This document shows positions 55,002-63,947 of a DNA stretch of 64,000 bases, one piece after another. Source of the DNA: Flagellimonas flava (GTDB taxonomy: Bacteria; Bacteroidota; Bacteroidia; Flavobacteriales; Flavobacteriaceae); assembly GCF_900129665.1 (NCBI RefSeq), contig NZ_FQWL01000001.1, forward strand, positions 1,116,001 through 1,180,000, given 5' to 3'. The translations under genes and the position numbers were made by a program. Each line of letters opens with the position of its first letter. Position 1 is the stretch's first letter. The notes below the pieces were generated by a model, which was not told the origin of the DNA, made no database searches, and saw only the letters and a program-made list of their open reading frames with translations.

Positions 55002-58000
55002 TTATTTGGTATAGTGCACCCGGTATCGCCAAAGACTTATTCCACCTAAAACAAAGACACAAAGGACCGTGTACCATATAAAACTTGGTGTTATGACCTG
55101 GTCACCGCTGGCATAACTATGCAATCCCACAAGGTAAAAGTTCACTCCAAAATACGTCATCATAATACTAGCAAAGGCTATAACGCTGGCGAAATTGAAA
55201 ATCCACCTACCTCTTAATCCAGGTACCAAACGCATGTGCAATACAAAGGCATACACCATAATGGAAATCAAGGCCCAGGTCTCCTTGGGGTCCCATCCCC
55301 AATAGCGCCCCCAACTTTCATTAGCCCATTGTCCTCCCAAAAAATTACCAATCGTCAACATGACCAAACCTGCAGTTAGGGCCAATTCATTGATAACGGT
55401 AAGTTCCTTGAGGTTCAGCTCCATTCGTTCCTTGTTTCTTTTAGTAGTCAACACCATCAATAGAAGTGAGACCAGACCCAGAATCATTCCAACTCCCAAA
55501 GGACCATAGCTCCCTACAATTACGGCTACGTGAATCATTAACCAATAACTATCCAAAACGGGTACCAAATTGGCAATGGAGGGGTCTACCCAGTTCATAT
55601 GGGCCACCACCAAAAGCATTACGGTAACCAGGGCACTTGCTGCAATGGTAAGCTCACTTTTTTTACCCAGAGCAAGTCCAATTCCCATAGTGGCCCAGGA
55701 TACATATAAAATACTTTCGTAGGCATCACTCCAAGGCGCGTGACCGGAAATGTACCAACGTAAAATCAGTCCCGCCGTATGCCAAACAAAAAACAGGATA
55801 ATGGTCCCTTTAAGAAAATAGGAAGCGGCTTTCCATATTTCCCGTTCCTTGAAAATTCTAAAAATCAACACCAAGAACAACAGTCCTCCAACTAATCCAT
55901 AGTACATGTACAAACGGTTGAAAATATCCAGCTTGTTATACAGGATTTCAATCTTAACCTTGTTGTCAGAGGGCAACACCTCGGCACCGTGATTTTTTTG
56001 ATTTTGCTTAAAAGCCTCCAACAGGCGGTCTGGCTGGGTATAGTCACCAGAGGAAATCGCGCTTTGAAGCGAGCCCAAATAGAAGGGCATGGAGTTTTTG
56101 ATGAAATTGGCGTAAAGAGAATCAGTAACCTGATACTGACCTGAACGATATTCTATGGCCGAAATCCATTTGTTATTTTCATCATTCAACAATGGATAGA
56201 TTTTTACAATCTGTCCACTTAAGGCTATATTGAGCAAGCTTAAACGCTCACCAACCTTTTTAAAATCCTTTTCAAAATTGGATGGATTTGTGGTCGAAGT
56301 AGCCTTTTCCAGATAGGGTTGCAACTTATAGTTCCCTTTGGAATCAAAAAAGTCAGTGGCCTTAACAAACTTGGTGCCTTTTTCAACCCCAATTACCTTT
56401 CGTATGCTATCGTTTTCCCTTTTTGCCAGTTTGATGAACTCCGTATTGTACCAAACTCCAGGGTTCATCATCATAGATAGAAAAACCTGATTGGCTGTCA
56501 AATCTTCATAGGTATCCTTTCCACTCAATTTTCTGAGGAGTTCCGAGGCAAAGGTGTGGATAGGCTTCATTCGTCCTCCTTCGTCCTGAATCACCAAAGC
56601 CCCAAAACGTTCCGCATGATCCTCCGCAACAATGGAAGCACGGATGACTGAGTCCACTTGCGCTTTGGACGGCAAATTTGAATGGGCATGTGAGTCCTCC
56701 GCCTGTTGGGCGGAAACCGTTATCGACCATAGAAGAACAATAGCTCCTAAAGCAGTCTTTTTCTGTTTGATCTTCTTCAAGGATTTTTGTAAATCACGAA
56801 AACGGGTCTTACCAAAAAACATAATCCCCATAAGACCAATGTAGAGCAGGAAATAACCAATATAGGTAATCCAGGTACCCCAAAAATCATGATTTACTGA
56901 AAGTACTGTTCCTTTTTCATCTGGATGAAAACTGGATTGAAAAAAACGATAACCACGGTGGTCCAATACGTGGTTCATGAAAATATCATAGTCGAAAAGA
57001 AGGTCATCATTCACCGTGATCTTGCTCATAAAAGAAGCATAACCGGTTTCAGTACCGGGGTATTTTTCGGCAATAAAATCGTTCAGTCGAATGGAAAAAG
57101 GAAGTTCGTATACCTTAGATCCATAACTTAGAGAGAAATCCAATCCTCCAACATGTATCTTATCCGAAAAATTGGCACTACCCTTTCCTCCCAGCAATTG
57201 TTTCGTTACCGATTCGCCATTTGCCGAAATTGTTACTGCTAGCGCATCCAAACTTGCCTCGGTCACCTCATTCTCTGGCACTTTGACTATTCCATTACTT
57301 CCTTTGACGACCGGCTCCGGAATCACAAATTGCATTCCCGCCATGGTGTAGAGCGACCGCAATTGCAAAGTTTGCAAGGAATCTTTGCCCACTTCACCTT
57401 GAAACTGGTCCGCCATTCGCATGAAACGTCCTTCAAAAGGAGTGCTTATCCTGTAGGTCCCACCGTCTGTAAAAATATTGATGGCTCCGTCGGTTTCCTT
57501 GTTCAAAGCGAACAAAACATTATGGATACTGGCTATTTTGCCATCCTCCAGATAGTGCTCATGCCGTTGTCCGTCACCCGCCTCTACAATCTTTAGGAAA
57601 GGGGTTCCATTTTCATCTGGAATGAGACCTTCCTCAGCACCTTCCATAAAATCATTATAAGAAATGGTAAAAGGTTGGCCATTGAAATCGGACTTCCAGG
57701 GTAAACTAGATCGCATTCCCTCCTCTGTTACTAGAAGGTCATCCTCCAATACCTTGCGCTTTGTTTGCCCATTGATGTCTCCGTCTACAAATACGGTTAA
57801 AAAGGTCTTATCAGAATAGAATCGATTTTCCGAGCTACCTTCCCTAATCGGCATCATTCCCTCATAACTTATGTAGCGCGTGACAAAGGCTCCCACGATA
57901 ATAAGAATCCAGGAAAGGTGGAGCACCAAAACTGGCCATTTCTTCCAACTGAGCAACTGATAACGAAAAATATTCCCTATAAAATTGATCATAAAAAAGA

Positions 58001-58166
58001 CCATGATAGCTTCAAACCAAGTGGCATTATAGATATAAATCCTAGCTGTTTCGGTACTATACCAGCTTTCCACAAAGGTTCCTATGCCCATTGCTGAAGC
58101 AAAGAGCAAAAAAAGGACGGCCATAAGTTTAGTAGAGAAGAGGGTCTTTTTAAGAAGGTCTATCAT
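55002..58166 (-). CDS. ccsA: ResB-CcsA fusion, cytochrome c biogenesis (System II)
   Basis: 1054 residues from ATG 58166. The ResB-like N-terminal part has transmembrane helices near 9-30, 53-75 and 83-103, then a large periplasmic domain. A middle soluble region (about 500-740) links to a CcsA-type module of several helices with the haem-handling tryptophan-rich motif WGRYWGWDPKETWALIS (about 968-984), and His in conserved loops. Together, ResB and CcsA carry haem to apocytochromes outside the inner membrane. A longer frame starts at TTG 58193, inside a perfect TAATTTTG -7-like box (58198-58191), so ATG 58166 is preferred. Confidence 0.88.
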   Translation of the reverse strand: MIDLLKKTLFSTKLMAVLFLLFASAMGIGTFVESWYSTETARIYIYNATWFEAIMVFFMINFIGNIFRYQLLSWKKWPVLVLHLSWILIIVGAFVTRYISYEGMMPIREGSSENRFYSDKTFLTVFVDGDINGQTKRKVLEDDLLVTEEGMRSSLPWKSDFNGQPFTISYNDFMEGAEEGLIPDENGTPFLKIVEAGDGQRHEHYLEDGKIASIHNVLFALNKETDGAINIFTDGGTYRISTPFEGRFMRMADQFQGEVGKDSLQTLQLRSLYTMAGMQFVIPEPVVKGSNGIVKVPENEVTEASLDALAVTISANGESVTKQLLGGKGSANFSDKIHVGGLDFSLSYGSKVYELPFSIRLNDFIAEKYPGTETGYASFMSKITVNDDLLFDYDIFMNHVLDHRGYRFFQSSFHPDEKGTVLSVNHDFWGTWITYIGYFLLYIGLMGIMFFGKTRFRDLQKSLKKIKQKKTALGAIVLLWSITVSAQQAEDSHAHSNLPSKAQVDSVIRASIVAEDHAERFGALVIQDEGGRMKPIHTFASELLRKLSGKDTYEDLTANQVFLSMMMNPGVWYNTEFIKLAKRENDSIRKVIGVEKGTKFVKATDFFDSKGNYKLQPYLEKATSTTNPSNFEKDFKKVGERLSLLNIALSGQIVKIYPLLNDENNKWISAIEYRSGQYQVTDSLYANFIKNSMPFYLGSLQSAISSGDYTQPDRLLEAFKQNQKNHGAEVLPSDNKVKIEILYNKLDIFNRLYMYYGLVGGLLFLVLIFRIFKEREIWKAASYFLKGTIILFFVWHTAGLILRWYISGHAPWSDAYESILYVSWATMGIGLALGKKSELTIAASALVTVMLLVVAHMNWVDPSIANLVPVLDSYWLMIHVAVIVGSYGPLGVGMILGLVSLLLMVLTTKRNKERMELNLKELTVINELALTAGLVMLTIGNFLGGQWANESWGRYWGWDPKETWALISIMVYAFVLHMRLVPGLRGRWIFNFASVIAFASIMMTYFGVNFYLVGLHSYASGDQVITPSFIWYTVLCVFVLGGISLWRYRVHYTK

Positions 58167-58190
58167 CGGACGCGACGTAATTTTAGCTTG

Positions 58191-58198
58191 CAAAATTA
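58191..58198 (-). promoter_or_regulatory. -7 promoter box of the ResB-CcsA gene
   Basis: TAATTTTG on the minus strand fits TAnnTTTG. No clear TTG lies 17-20 bp upstream, so only the -7 half is supported. It overlaps the alternative TTG start of the gene and supports the ATG at 58166. Confidence 0.4.
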
Positions 58199-58339
58199 AG
58201 CTATTTTAGGATGAAAAGATTGCTATGACGGCATAAAGAATCCTAGATCCCAGCAACATGTCCAAACTTTAACACAAAAAATGTTTAGAAGGTAAAAAGT
58301 GTTTTTTCTCACCTTGTAGCCTTTGGTTACATTTGCGCC

Positions 58340-59101
58340 ATGCTATCTGTCATCGTCTTGGGAACTGGTAATTTGGCTCATCACTTGAGTCAGGTTTTCT
58401 ATTCCTGCCCAGATCTTGACCTTATTCAAGTTTATGGACGGAACAAAGACAATCTTAAACCGTATCAAGTTTACGCACCAACCTGTTCTGAGCCTTTAAA
58501 AATAAAAGATGCCGACGTTTATATTATTGCGGTAAAGGATAATGCCATTCGCACGGTTTCCCAACTTGTTGCCGATAAAAAAGGAATGGTTGTGCATACC
58601 TCGGGTGCTATGGAAATGAAGTCGATAGCTCATGAGAATTCCGGTGTATTTTATCCATTGCAAACCTTTTCTAAAGAAAGAGCATTAAACTTTAACACAA
58701 TTCCCGTCTGTATTGAAGCAAAGCAGCAAAAAGGACTTGAGGTACTGGAGAAGTTGGGGGCCAGTATTTCAAAACGTGTCCACCACATTGATTCCGAGCA
58801 ACGAAAGAAGTTACATTTGGCCGCGGTCTTCGTCAATAACTTCACCAACTATCTTTATAGCGTTGGAGAAGATATTTGTGAGAAGGAAAAACTTCCGTTT
58901 GATTTACTTCGTCCGTTAATCCTGGAAACCGCTGAAAAGGTTCAGGGCATGTCAACTTTCAGAGCACAGACCGGGCCAGCCAGAAGAGGAGATTCCAAGA
59001 GCGTGGAGAAGCATTTAGAGTTATTGGAACAGTCCCAAGAACAGATTTTGTATAAACTTTTGAGTGAAGCAATAAAAACCAGATATGAAGAAAAACTATA
59101 A
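58340..59101 (+). CDS. DUF2520 Rossmann-like protein
   Basis: 253 residues. An N-terminal dinucleotide-binding fold (VIVLGTGNLAHHLSQVF, then VYIIAVKDNAI) precedes a helical C-terminal DUF2520 domain with LHLAAVFVNNFTNYLYS and the GPARRGD segment (about 212). It resembles ketopantoate or pyrroline-carboxylate reductases in fold; substrate unknown. First gene of an operon with KdsC (17-bp overlap) and Maf. A TACATTTG -7 box ends 5 bases before the ATG. Confidence 0.87.
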   Translation: MLSVIVLGTGNLAHHLSQVFYSCPDLDLIQVYGRNKDNLKPYQVYAPTCSEPLKIKDADVYIIAVKDNAIRTVSQLVADKKGMVVHTSGAMEMKSIAHENSGVFYPLQTFSKERALNFNTIPVCIEAKQQKGLEVLEKLGASISKRVHHIDSEQRKKLHLAAVFVNNFTNYLYSVGEDICEKEKLPFDLLRPLILETAEKVQGMSTFRAQTGPARRGDSKSVEKHLELLEQSQEQILYKLLSEAIKTRYEEKL

Positions 59102-59612
59102 GGAGCTCCTTAACCAAATCACCACCTTTGTTTTTGATGTGGATGGTGTTCTCACGGATGGGTCCGTATTGGTAACCACAGAAGGGGAGATGCTTCGGAA
59201 AATGAATGTAAAGGACGGATATGCCCTAAAAACGGCCTTGCAAAAAGGATATAACATCTGCATCATCTCCGGAGGTACCAATGAAGGTGTAAAAACACGT
59301 TTGCAAGGACTCGGCATCACCGATATTTATCTTGGTGCACATCATAAACAGGACCCTTTGGACGAGTATTTGGATATCCACAATATCGATCCCAATTCAG
59401 TTTTATATATGGGAGATGACATACCCGATGTTCATCCAATGAAAATGGTTGCCTTGGCCACAGCTCCTCAAAATGCCGTTGCAGAGGTCAAAGCTATTTC
59501 AGATTATGTGAGCCATAAGAATGGAGGAGATGGTTGTGTTCGGGACATTGTTGAACAGGTTTTAAAGGTACGCGGCGATTGGAACGATAATTACAGCTCT
59601 AAAAATGACTGA
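59085..59612 (+). CDS. kdsC: KDO-8-phosphate phosphatase (HAD family)
   Basis: 175 residues. HAD motif I FDVDGVLTDGS (about 16-26) with two aspartates, motif II Ser in CIISGGT, and motif III/IV MGDDIPDVHPM. The lack of a cap domain and C-terminal GGDGCVRDIVEQVL fit KdsC, which dephosphorylates KDO 8-phosphate for lipopolysaccharide. The gene overlaps the DUF2520 gene and the Maf gene, showing tight co-translation. Confidence 0.88.
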   Translation: MKKNYKELLNQITTFVFDVDGVLTDGSVLVTTEGEMLRKMNVKDGYALKTALQKGYNICIISGGTNEGVKTRLQGLGITDIYLGAHHKQDPLDEYLDIHNIDPNSVLYMGDDIPDVHPMKMVALATAPQNAVAEVKAISDYVSHKNGGDGCVRDIVEQVLKVRGDWNDNYSSKND

Positions 59613-60210
59613 GCCCACACATCCACTTAAAGAAAAATTGAAAGGGTATAGGCTAATTCTTGGTTCTGGTTCCCCAAGACGAAAGAAGTTTTTGGAAGAA
59701 ATGGGGTTTGATTTTGAGGTCCGGCCGATGGCGGTGGAAGAAGTTTACCCCGACCATTTAAAAGGAAGTGAAATTTCAGATTATTTGGCAAAGCTGAAAG
59801 CCACTCCTTTTAAACAACTGTTGGAGCCGAAGGATATAGTTATTACTTCAGATACGGTCGTGTGGCACAGAGAAACATCATTGGCAAAGGCGTCTAGCAA
59901 GGAGGAGGCAAAGCATATGTTGCAATTGATGTCCGGAGACTGGCATGAAGTCATTACCTCCGTCTGCTTTACCTCGGTTTCCAATCAAAAAACGGCTCAT
60001 GCCATAACCCAAGTAAAGTTCAAAGATTTTACTAACGAAGAACTTGAATTCTATATTGATACTTGTAAACCATTTGACAAAGCCGGTGCTTACGGCATTC
60101 AGGAATGGATCGGGATGATCGGTATTTCTGAAATTAAGGGGTCTTATACCAATGTAGTTGGGCTGCCAACCCACTTAGTTTACAAAACGTTAATGGCACT
60201 GGTTTCCTAG
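59605..60210 (+). CDS. Maf-like nucleotide pyrophosphatase
   Basis: 201 residues. The hallmark LGSGSPRRKKFLEEMG (about 18-32) and ITSDTVVWH (about 75), and the later SGDWHEVITSV region identify Maf. Maf proteins hydrolyse modified or canonical nucleoside triphosphates as a house-cleaning step; dTTP/UTP or m7GTP specificity is not readable. 8-bp overlap with kdsC. Confidence 0.9.
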   Translation: MTEPTHPLKEKLKGYRLILGSGSPRRKKFLEEMGFDFEVRPMAVEEVYPDHLKGSEISDYLAKLKATPFKQLLEPKDIVITSDTVVWHRETSLAKASSKEEAKHMLQLMSGDWHEVITSVCFTSVSNQKTAHAITQVKFKDFTNEELEFYIDTCKPFDKAGAYGIQEWIGMIGISEIKGSYTNVVGLPTHLVYKTLMALVS

Positions 60211-60246
60211 GTATTCATTCGTAACTTTATACAAACTCTTGCTATC

Positions 60247-61203
60247 ATGAAAAAAGTACTGCATAATTTCCTGCTCCTTGTATTTTGTCTTACCCTATTG
60301 TCCTTACTAAATTCTTGTGTTGAAAAAACCAAGGCCTCAAACATGGAAAAACCCTTGGTTGCCAATCTGGAATCATCGGAAGCTAAAGAGCCAAAAAAGG
60401 TCTTGTCGGATGAGTTTAAGTCCTATTGGTATGCAGGAAATGCAGAAATAACATCTTACAAATTGGAACAAGCCCGCTATGGCGAACTGAGGGACGGACA
60501 TGCAGTCCTCATCTATGTAACGGAGCCTTTTCTGCCTGAAAAACAGGTGAAGGCCGATAGACAGAATAGAAGTAATGTATCCGTATTAAAACTCAACGCT
60601 ACCAAAAAATATCTTACAGGCATTTACCCCTATTCCGTGATGAGCAGCACTTTTTATCCCGTTCACGATAATCAGCATGCCATAAAAACAAGTTTGTCCA
60701 TGCAAGAATGGTGTGGACATGTGTACTCCCAACTCAATAATAGAGAGCAATTTGAGCTTACCTCCCACTCTTATTTTGAGTCTGAGGCGGACCAAGAAGT
60801 AACTCTGGATAAAAACCTGTTGGAGAACGAAATTTGGAACAAGATTAGAATTAACCCAACGGATTTACCAGTCGGAGAACTGGAAGTAATTCCATCCTTG
60901 GAATTTTCGAGGTTGCGGCACAAAGCCTTAAAGGCCTATAATGCAGTTGCTAAATTGTCCCAAGATGGTGCTCTTAGTTCTTACACTTTGACCTACCCCG
61001 AGCTGGAAAGGACTTTACAAATTACTTTTACCACATCTTTCCCACATAGCATTGAAAGTTGGTCGGAGACCTTCAAGAGTGGTTTTGGCCCAAGTGCAAA
61101 GCAATTGACAACCAAGGCAACCCGATTAAAATCAATTAAAACAGCGTACTGGGGACAGAACAGCAATAAAGATGTCATTTTAAGGGATAGTTTGGGTCTC
61201 TAG
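60247..61203 (+). CDS. Lipoprotein of unknown function
   Basis: 318 residues. Signal with lipobox LLNSC (Cys about 23). The rest is a mixed alpha/beta domain containing YWYAGNAEITSYKLEQARYG, MSSTFYPVHDN and SLSMQEWCGHVYSQL. It is conserved in flavobacteria, sometimes mis-named 'septum formation inhibitor Maf' because it follows Maf, as here (36 bp). Likely anchored in the inner leaflet of the outer membrane; unknown function. Confidence 0.7.
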   Translation: MKKVLHNFLLLVFCLTLLSLLNSCVEKTKASNMEKPLVANLESSEAKEPKKVLSDEFKSYWYAGNAEITSYKLEQARYGELRDGHAVLIYVTEPFLPEKQVKADRQNRSNVSVLKLNATKKYLTGIYPYSVMSSTFYPVHDNQHAIKTSLSMQEWCGHVYSQLNNREQFELTSHSYFESEADQEVTLDKNLLENEIWNKIRINPTDLPVGELEVIPSLEFSRLRHKALKAYNAVAKLSQDGALSSYTLTYPELERTLQITFTTSFPHSIESWSETFKSGFGPSAKQLTTKATRLKSIKTAYWGQNSNKDVILRDSLGL

Positions 61204-61306
61204 GAAGGTCTATTTTGGGATGTCTCCTCTTGTTAAAGATGTTCTAAATTCCATTTGCTCTGGTACTAATCTTTCTATATTTGGTGCAACCACTAAATAA
61301 TCAGGT

Positions 61307-63838
61307 ATGCAAAAATTATGGGTTAGCAGCCTAAGTTTGATTTGCCTTGTTGCCACATCATTTGCTCAGGCACCCAACAAACCCTCTTCCACCCAAATTC
61401 ACCACAAGCTCCAAAAACTGAATTTTTTGGGGACCGCACTTTATGTAGCGGCACACCCGGATGATGAAAACACTCGTTTAATTTCCTATCTATCCAATCA
61501 CGATAAGGCACGAACCGCGTACCTTTCGCTTACACGTGGTGATGGTGGCCAGAATTTAATCGGGTCTGAGTTAAGAGAATTATTGGGGGTTCTGCGAACT
61601 CAAGAGTTGCTTGCTGCACGGCGCGTGGATGGTGGGGAACAATGGTTTTCCAGGGCCAATGATTTTGGTTATTCCAAACATCCCAAGGAGACACTTACCA
61701 TTTGGGATGAGGACAAAGTACTTGCCGATGTCGTATGGGCCATCAGAAAACTTAAACCCGATGTAATCGTAAACCGTTTTGATCATAGAACACCAGGCAC
61801 AACACATGGACACCATACCACCTCAGCGATGTTGAGCGTAGAGGCCTTCGATCTGGCCGGTGATACCAATAAGTATCCAGAACAACTTCAGTTAACCTCG
61901 ATCTGGCAGCCCAAACGTATATTTTTTAATACATCTTGGTGGTTTTATGGTAGTCGGGAGAATTTTGAAAAGGCGGACAAATCCAAAATGCTAAAATTGG
62001 ATATTGGAGTTTACTATCCTGAACTGGGGCTTTCCAATAATGAAATTGCGTCCATGGCCAGTAGCCAACACCTTTGTCAGGGATTCGGCAGATTGACCAC
62101 TCGAGGGTCGCAGGACGAATATGTAGAATTGTTGAAAGGGGACATGCCCGCTTCCAACAATCTTTTTGATGGCATAAACACTACATGGACCCGGGTAAAA
62201 GGTGGCGACGCTATTGGTAAGATTCTGGAAGGTGTGGAGTCGAACTTTAATTTTAGCGATCCTTCCCAACATTTGCCCGATTTGGTAAAGGCCTACCAAC
62301 TCCTACAACAGATTGAGGACAATCATTGGAAAACACTTAAATCCGAGGAATTGAGGGAGCTTATTCTGGACTGTGCAGGACTCTATATGGAAGTTAGCAC
62401 CGAATCAGGTTCCACTACTCCCGGGGATGCTGCCAAACTTAACATTGAGGTAGTGAACAGAAGTCCACAGCAAATTGGTCTAAAGGAAATTACCGTCACT
62501 GGAGTAACTTCCAAATTGACTCCTAATCTGACTTTGACTAATAACAAAAAGGAAAATTTAACCTTGGATTTCGATATTCCTGCTGATGCCACCAGTTCCA
62601 GTCCCTATTGGTTGGATAAACCTGGTAGTTTGGGGATGTACGTGGTGAACGAACAAGAAATGATAGGAAAACCTGAAACTCCAAGTGTCTTTCACGCTAC
62701 TTTCTCCTTGGATTTCGACGGTTATCAGATAAACTTTATAAAACCCGTGATTCATAGATATTCCAAACCTGATAAAGGTGAGTTGTATGAACCCTTCGCG
62801 GTACTTCCCTCGGTTACCTCCAAGATTGCCGAAGAGGTCATGATTTTTAGTGATGCCCAACCGCGTGAGGTATTGGTACAGGTGAGAGCAGGCAAAAACA
62901 ATGTTTCCGGAACCGTGCATTTGGAACATCCCCAAGGTTGGACGGTACTACCTGAAAACGCCTCCTTTTCAATAGCCCAAAAAGGACAGGAACAAGCCGT
63001 AACTTTTCAGGTAACACCACCATCGAACGATAGTGAAGGGAATATTACTTCAATTGTTACACTTAATGGAAATGAATTTGACAAAGAGTTGGTTGAAATC
63101 GTCTACGACCACATTCCAAAACAGTCCATACTATTGCCGGCCGAGGCCAAAGTGGTGAGGATGAACATTCAGAAATCCGGGGAACATATTGGCTACATCA
63201 TGGGTGCCGGGGACAAAGTTCCTGAAAGCCTTAAACAAATTGGTTACCAAGTTCATACCATAGACCCCAACGATATCCAAAGTGGTTCTTTGGATAAATA
63301 TGATGCCATAGTGGTTGGAATAAGGGCCTACAATGTGGTGGAATCGCTAAAATTTAAACAGCCCTTGCTCTTCGAGTACGTAGAAAACGGTGGTAATATG
63401 ATCGTACAGTACAACACGGCCGGAAGATGGAGCAAACAATTTGAAAACATTGCACCCTACGACCTTACTCTATCACGGGACAGGGTTACGGATGAAACTG
63501 CCAGTGTAAGTATTATTGCCAATGACCATTCTTTGGTCAACTTTCCCAACACCATCAAGGAAAGTGACTTTGATGGATGGGTGCAGGAACGTGGACTTTA
63601 TTTTCCGAAGGAATGGAGTCAGGAATTCACTCCGGTGCTCTCCATGACCGATGAAGGTGAAACCTCGAAAGAAGGAAGCCTCTTGGTGGCACCATATGGC
63701 GACGGCCACTACATTTACACGGGACTAAGCTTTTTCAGGGAACTTCCTGCAGGAGTTTCCGGGGCGTACAAACTTTTTGCCAATATGTTGTCCATTGGAA
63801 AAAGTGAAGTGAAAAAAGAAAGCAATGTCAAAGGATAA
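61307..63838 (+). CDS. Secreted PIG-L family deacetylase with C-terminal amidotransferase-like region
   Basis: 843 residues with a signal peptide (1-20). The PIG-L/LmbE domain (about 35-290) has AHPDDEN (His50, Asp52, Asp53) and the later zinc histidines in THGHHTTSA (about 167-170). A beta-sandwich region (about 375-610) and a C-terminal alpha/beta part (about 620-830; YDAIVVGIRAYNVVE, LFEYVENGGNMIVQYN) resembling class-I amidotransferase-like folds follow. It probably deacetylates an N-acetyl sugar or small molecule outside the cytosol. Next on the strand come a 38-residue peptide and a sodium:solute symporter, an arrangement that suggests uptake of the product. Confidence 0.82.
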   Translation: MQKLWVSSLSLICLVATSFAQAPNKPSSTQIHHKLQKLNFLGTALYVAAHPDDENTRLISYLSNHDKARTAYLSLTRGDGGQNLIGSELRELLGVLRTQELLAARRVDGGEQWFSRANDFGYSKHPKETLTIWDEDKVLADVVWAIRKLKPDVIVNRFDHRTPGTTHGHHTTSAMLSVEAFDLAGDTNKYPEQLQLTSIWQPKRIFFNTSWWFYGSRENFEKADKSKMLKLDIGVYYPELGLSNNEIASMASSQHLCQGFGRLTTRGSQDEYVELLKGDMPASNNLFDGINTTWTRVKGGDAIGKILEGVESNFNFSDPSQHLPDLVKAYQLLQQIEDNHWKTLKSEELRELILDCAGLYMEVSTESGSTTPGDAAKLNIEVVNRSPQQIGLKEITVTGVTSKLTPNLTLTNNKKENLTLDFDIPADATSSSPYWLDKPGSLGMYVVNEQEMIGKPETPSVFHATFSLDFDGYQINFIKPVIHRYSKPDKGELYEPFAVLPSVTSKIAEEVMIFSDAQPREVLVQVRAGKNNVSGTVHLEHPQGWTVLPENASFSIAQKGQEQAVTFQVTPPSNDSEGNITSIVTLNGNEFDKELVEIVYDHIPKQSILLPAEAKVVRMNIQKSGEHIGYIMGAGDKVPESLKQIGYQVHTIDPNDIQSGSLDKYDAIVVGIRAYNVVESLKFKQPLLFEYVENGGNMIVQYNTAGRWSKQFENIAPYDLTLSRDRVTDETASVSIIANDHSLVNFPNTIKESDFDGWVQERGLYFPKEWSQEFTPVLSMTDEGETSKEGSLLVAPYGDGHYIYTGLSFFRELPAGVSGAYKLFANMLSIGKSEVKKESNVKG

Positions 63839-63941
63839 TATGCAAAGTAAATTGGTATGGAAAAGGGAATACACGGTTGTATTGCTATTGAATGCCATTT
63901 ACATTTTGATTTTCTACTTCATAATGATGCTAAATAACTAG
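63825..63941 (+). CDS. 38-residue single-helix membrane peptide
   Basis: ATG 63825 overlaps the end of the deacetylase gene by 14 bp; TAG at 63939. It encodes one hydrophobic helix (about 17-36, LLLNAIYILIFYFIMMLNN) after a basic start KLVWKREYT. The symporter gene begins 6 bp on. Overlap and tight spacing make translation likely. It could be a small subunit or regulator of the symporter; this is an inference. A second ATG at 63840 is an alternative start. Confidence 0.5.
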   Translation: MSKDNMQSKLVWKREYTVVLLLNAIYILIFYFIMMLNN

Positions 63942-63947
63942 ACCTTA

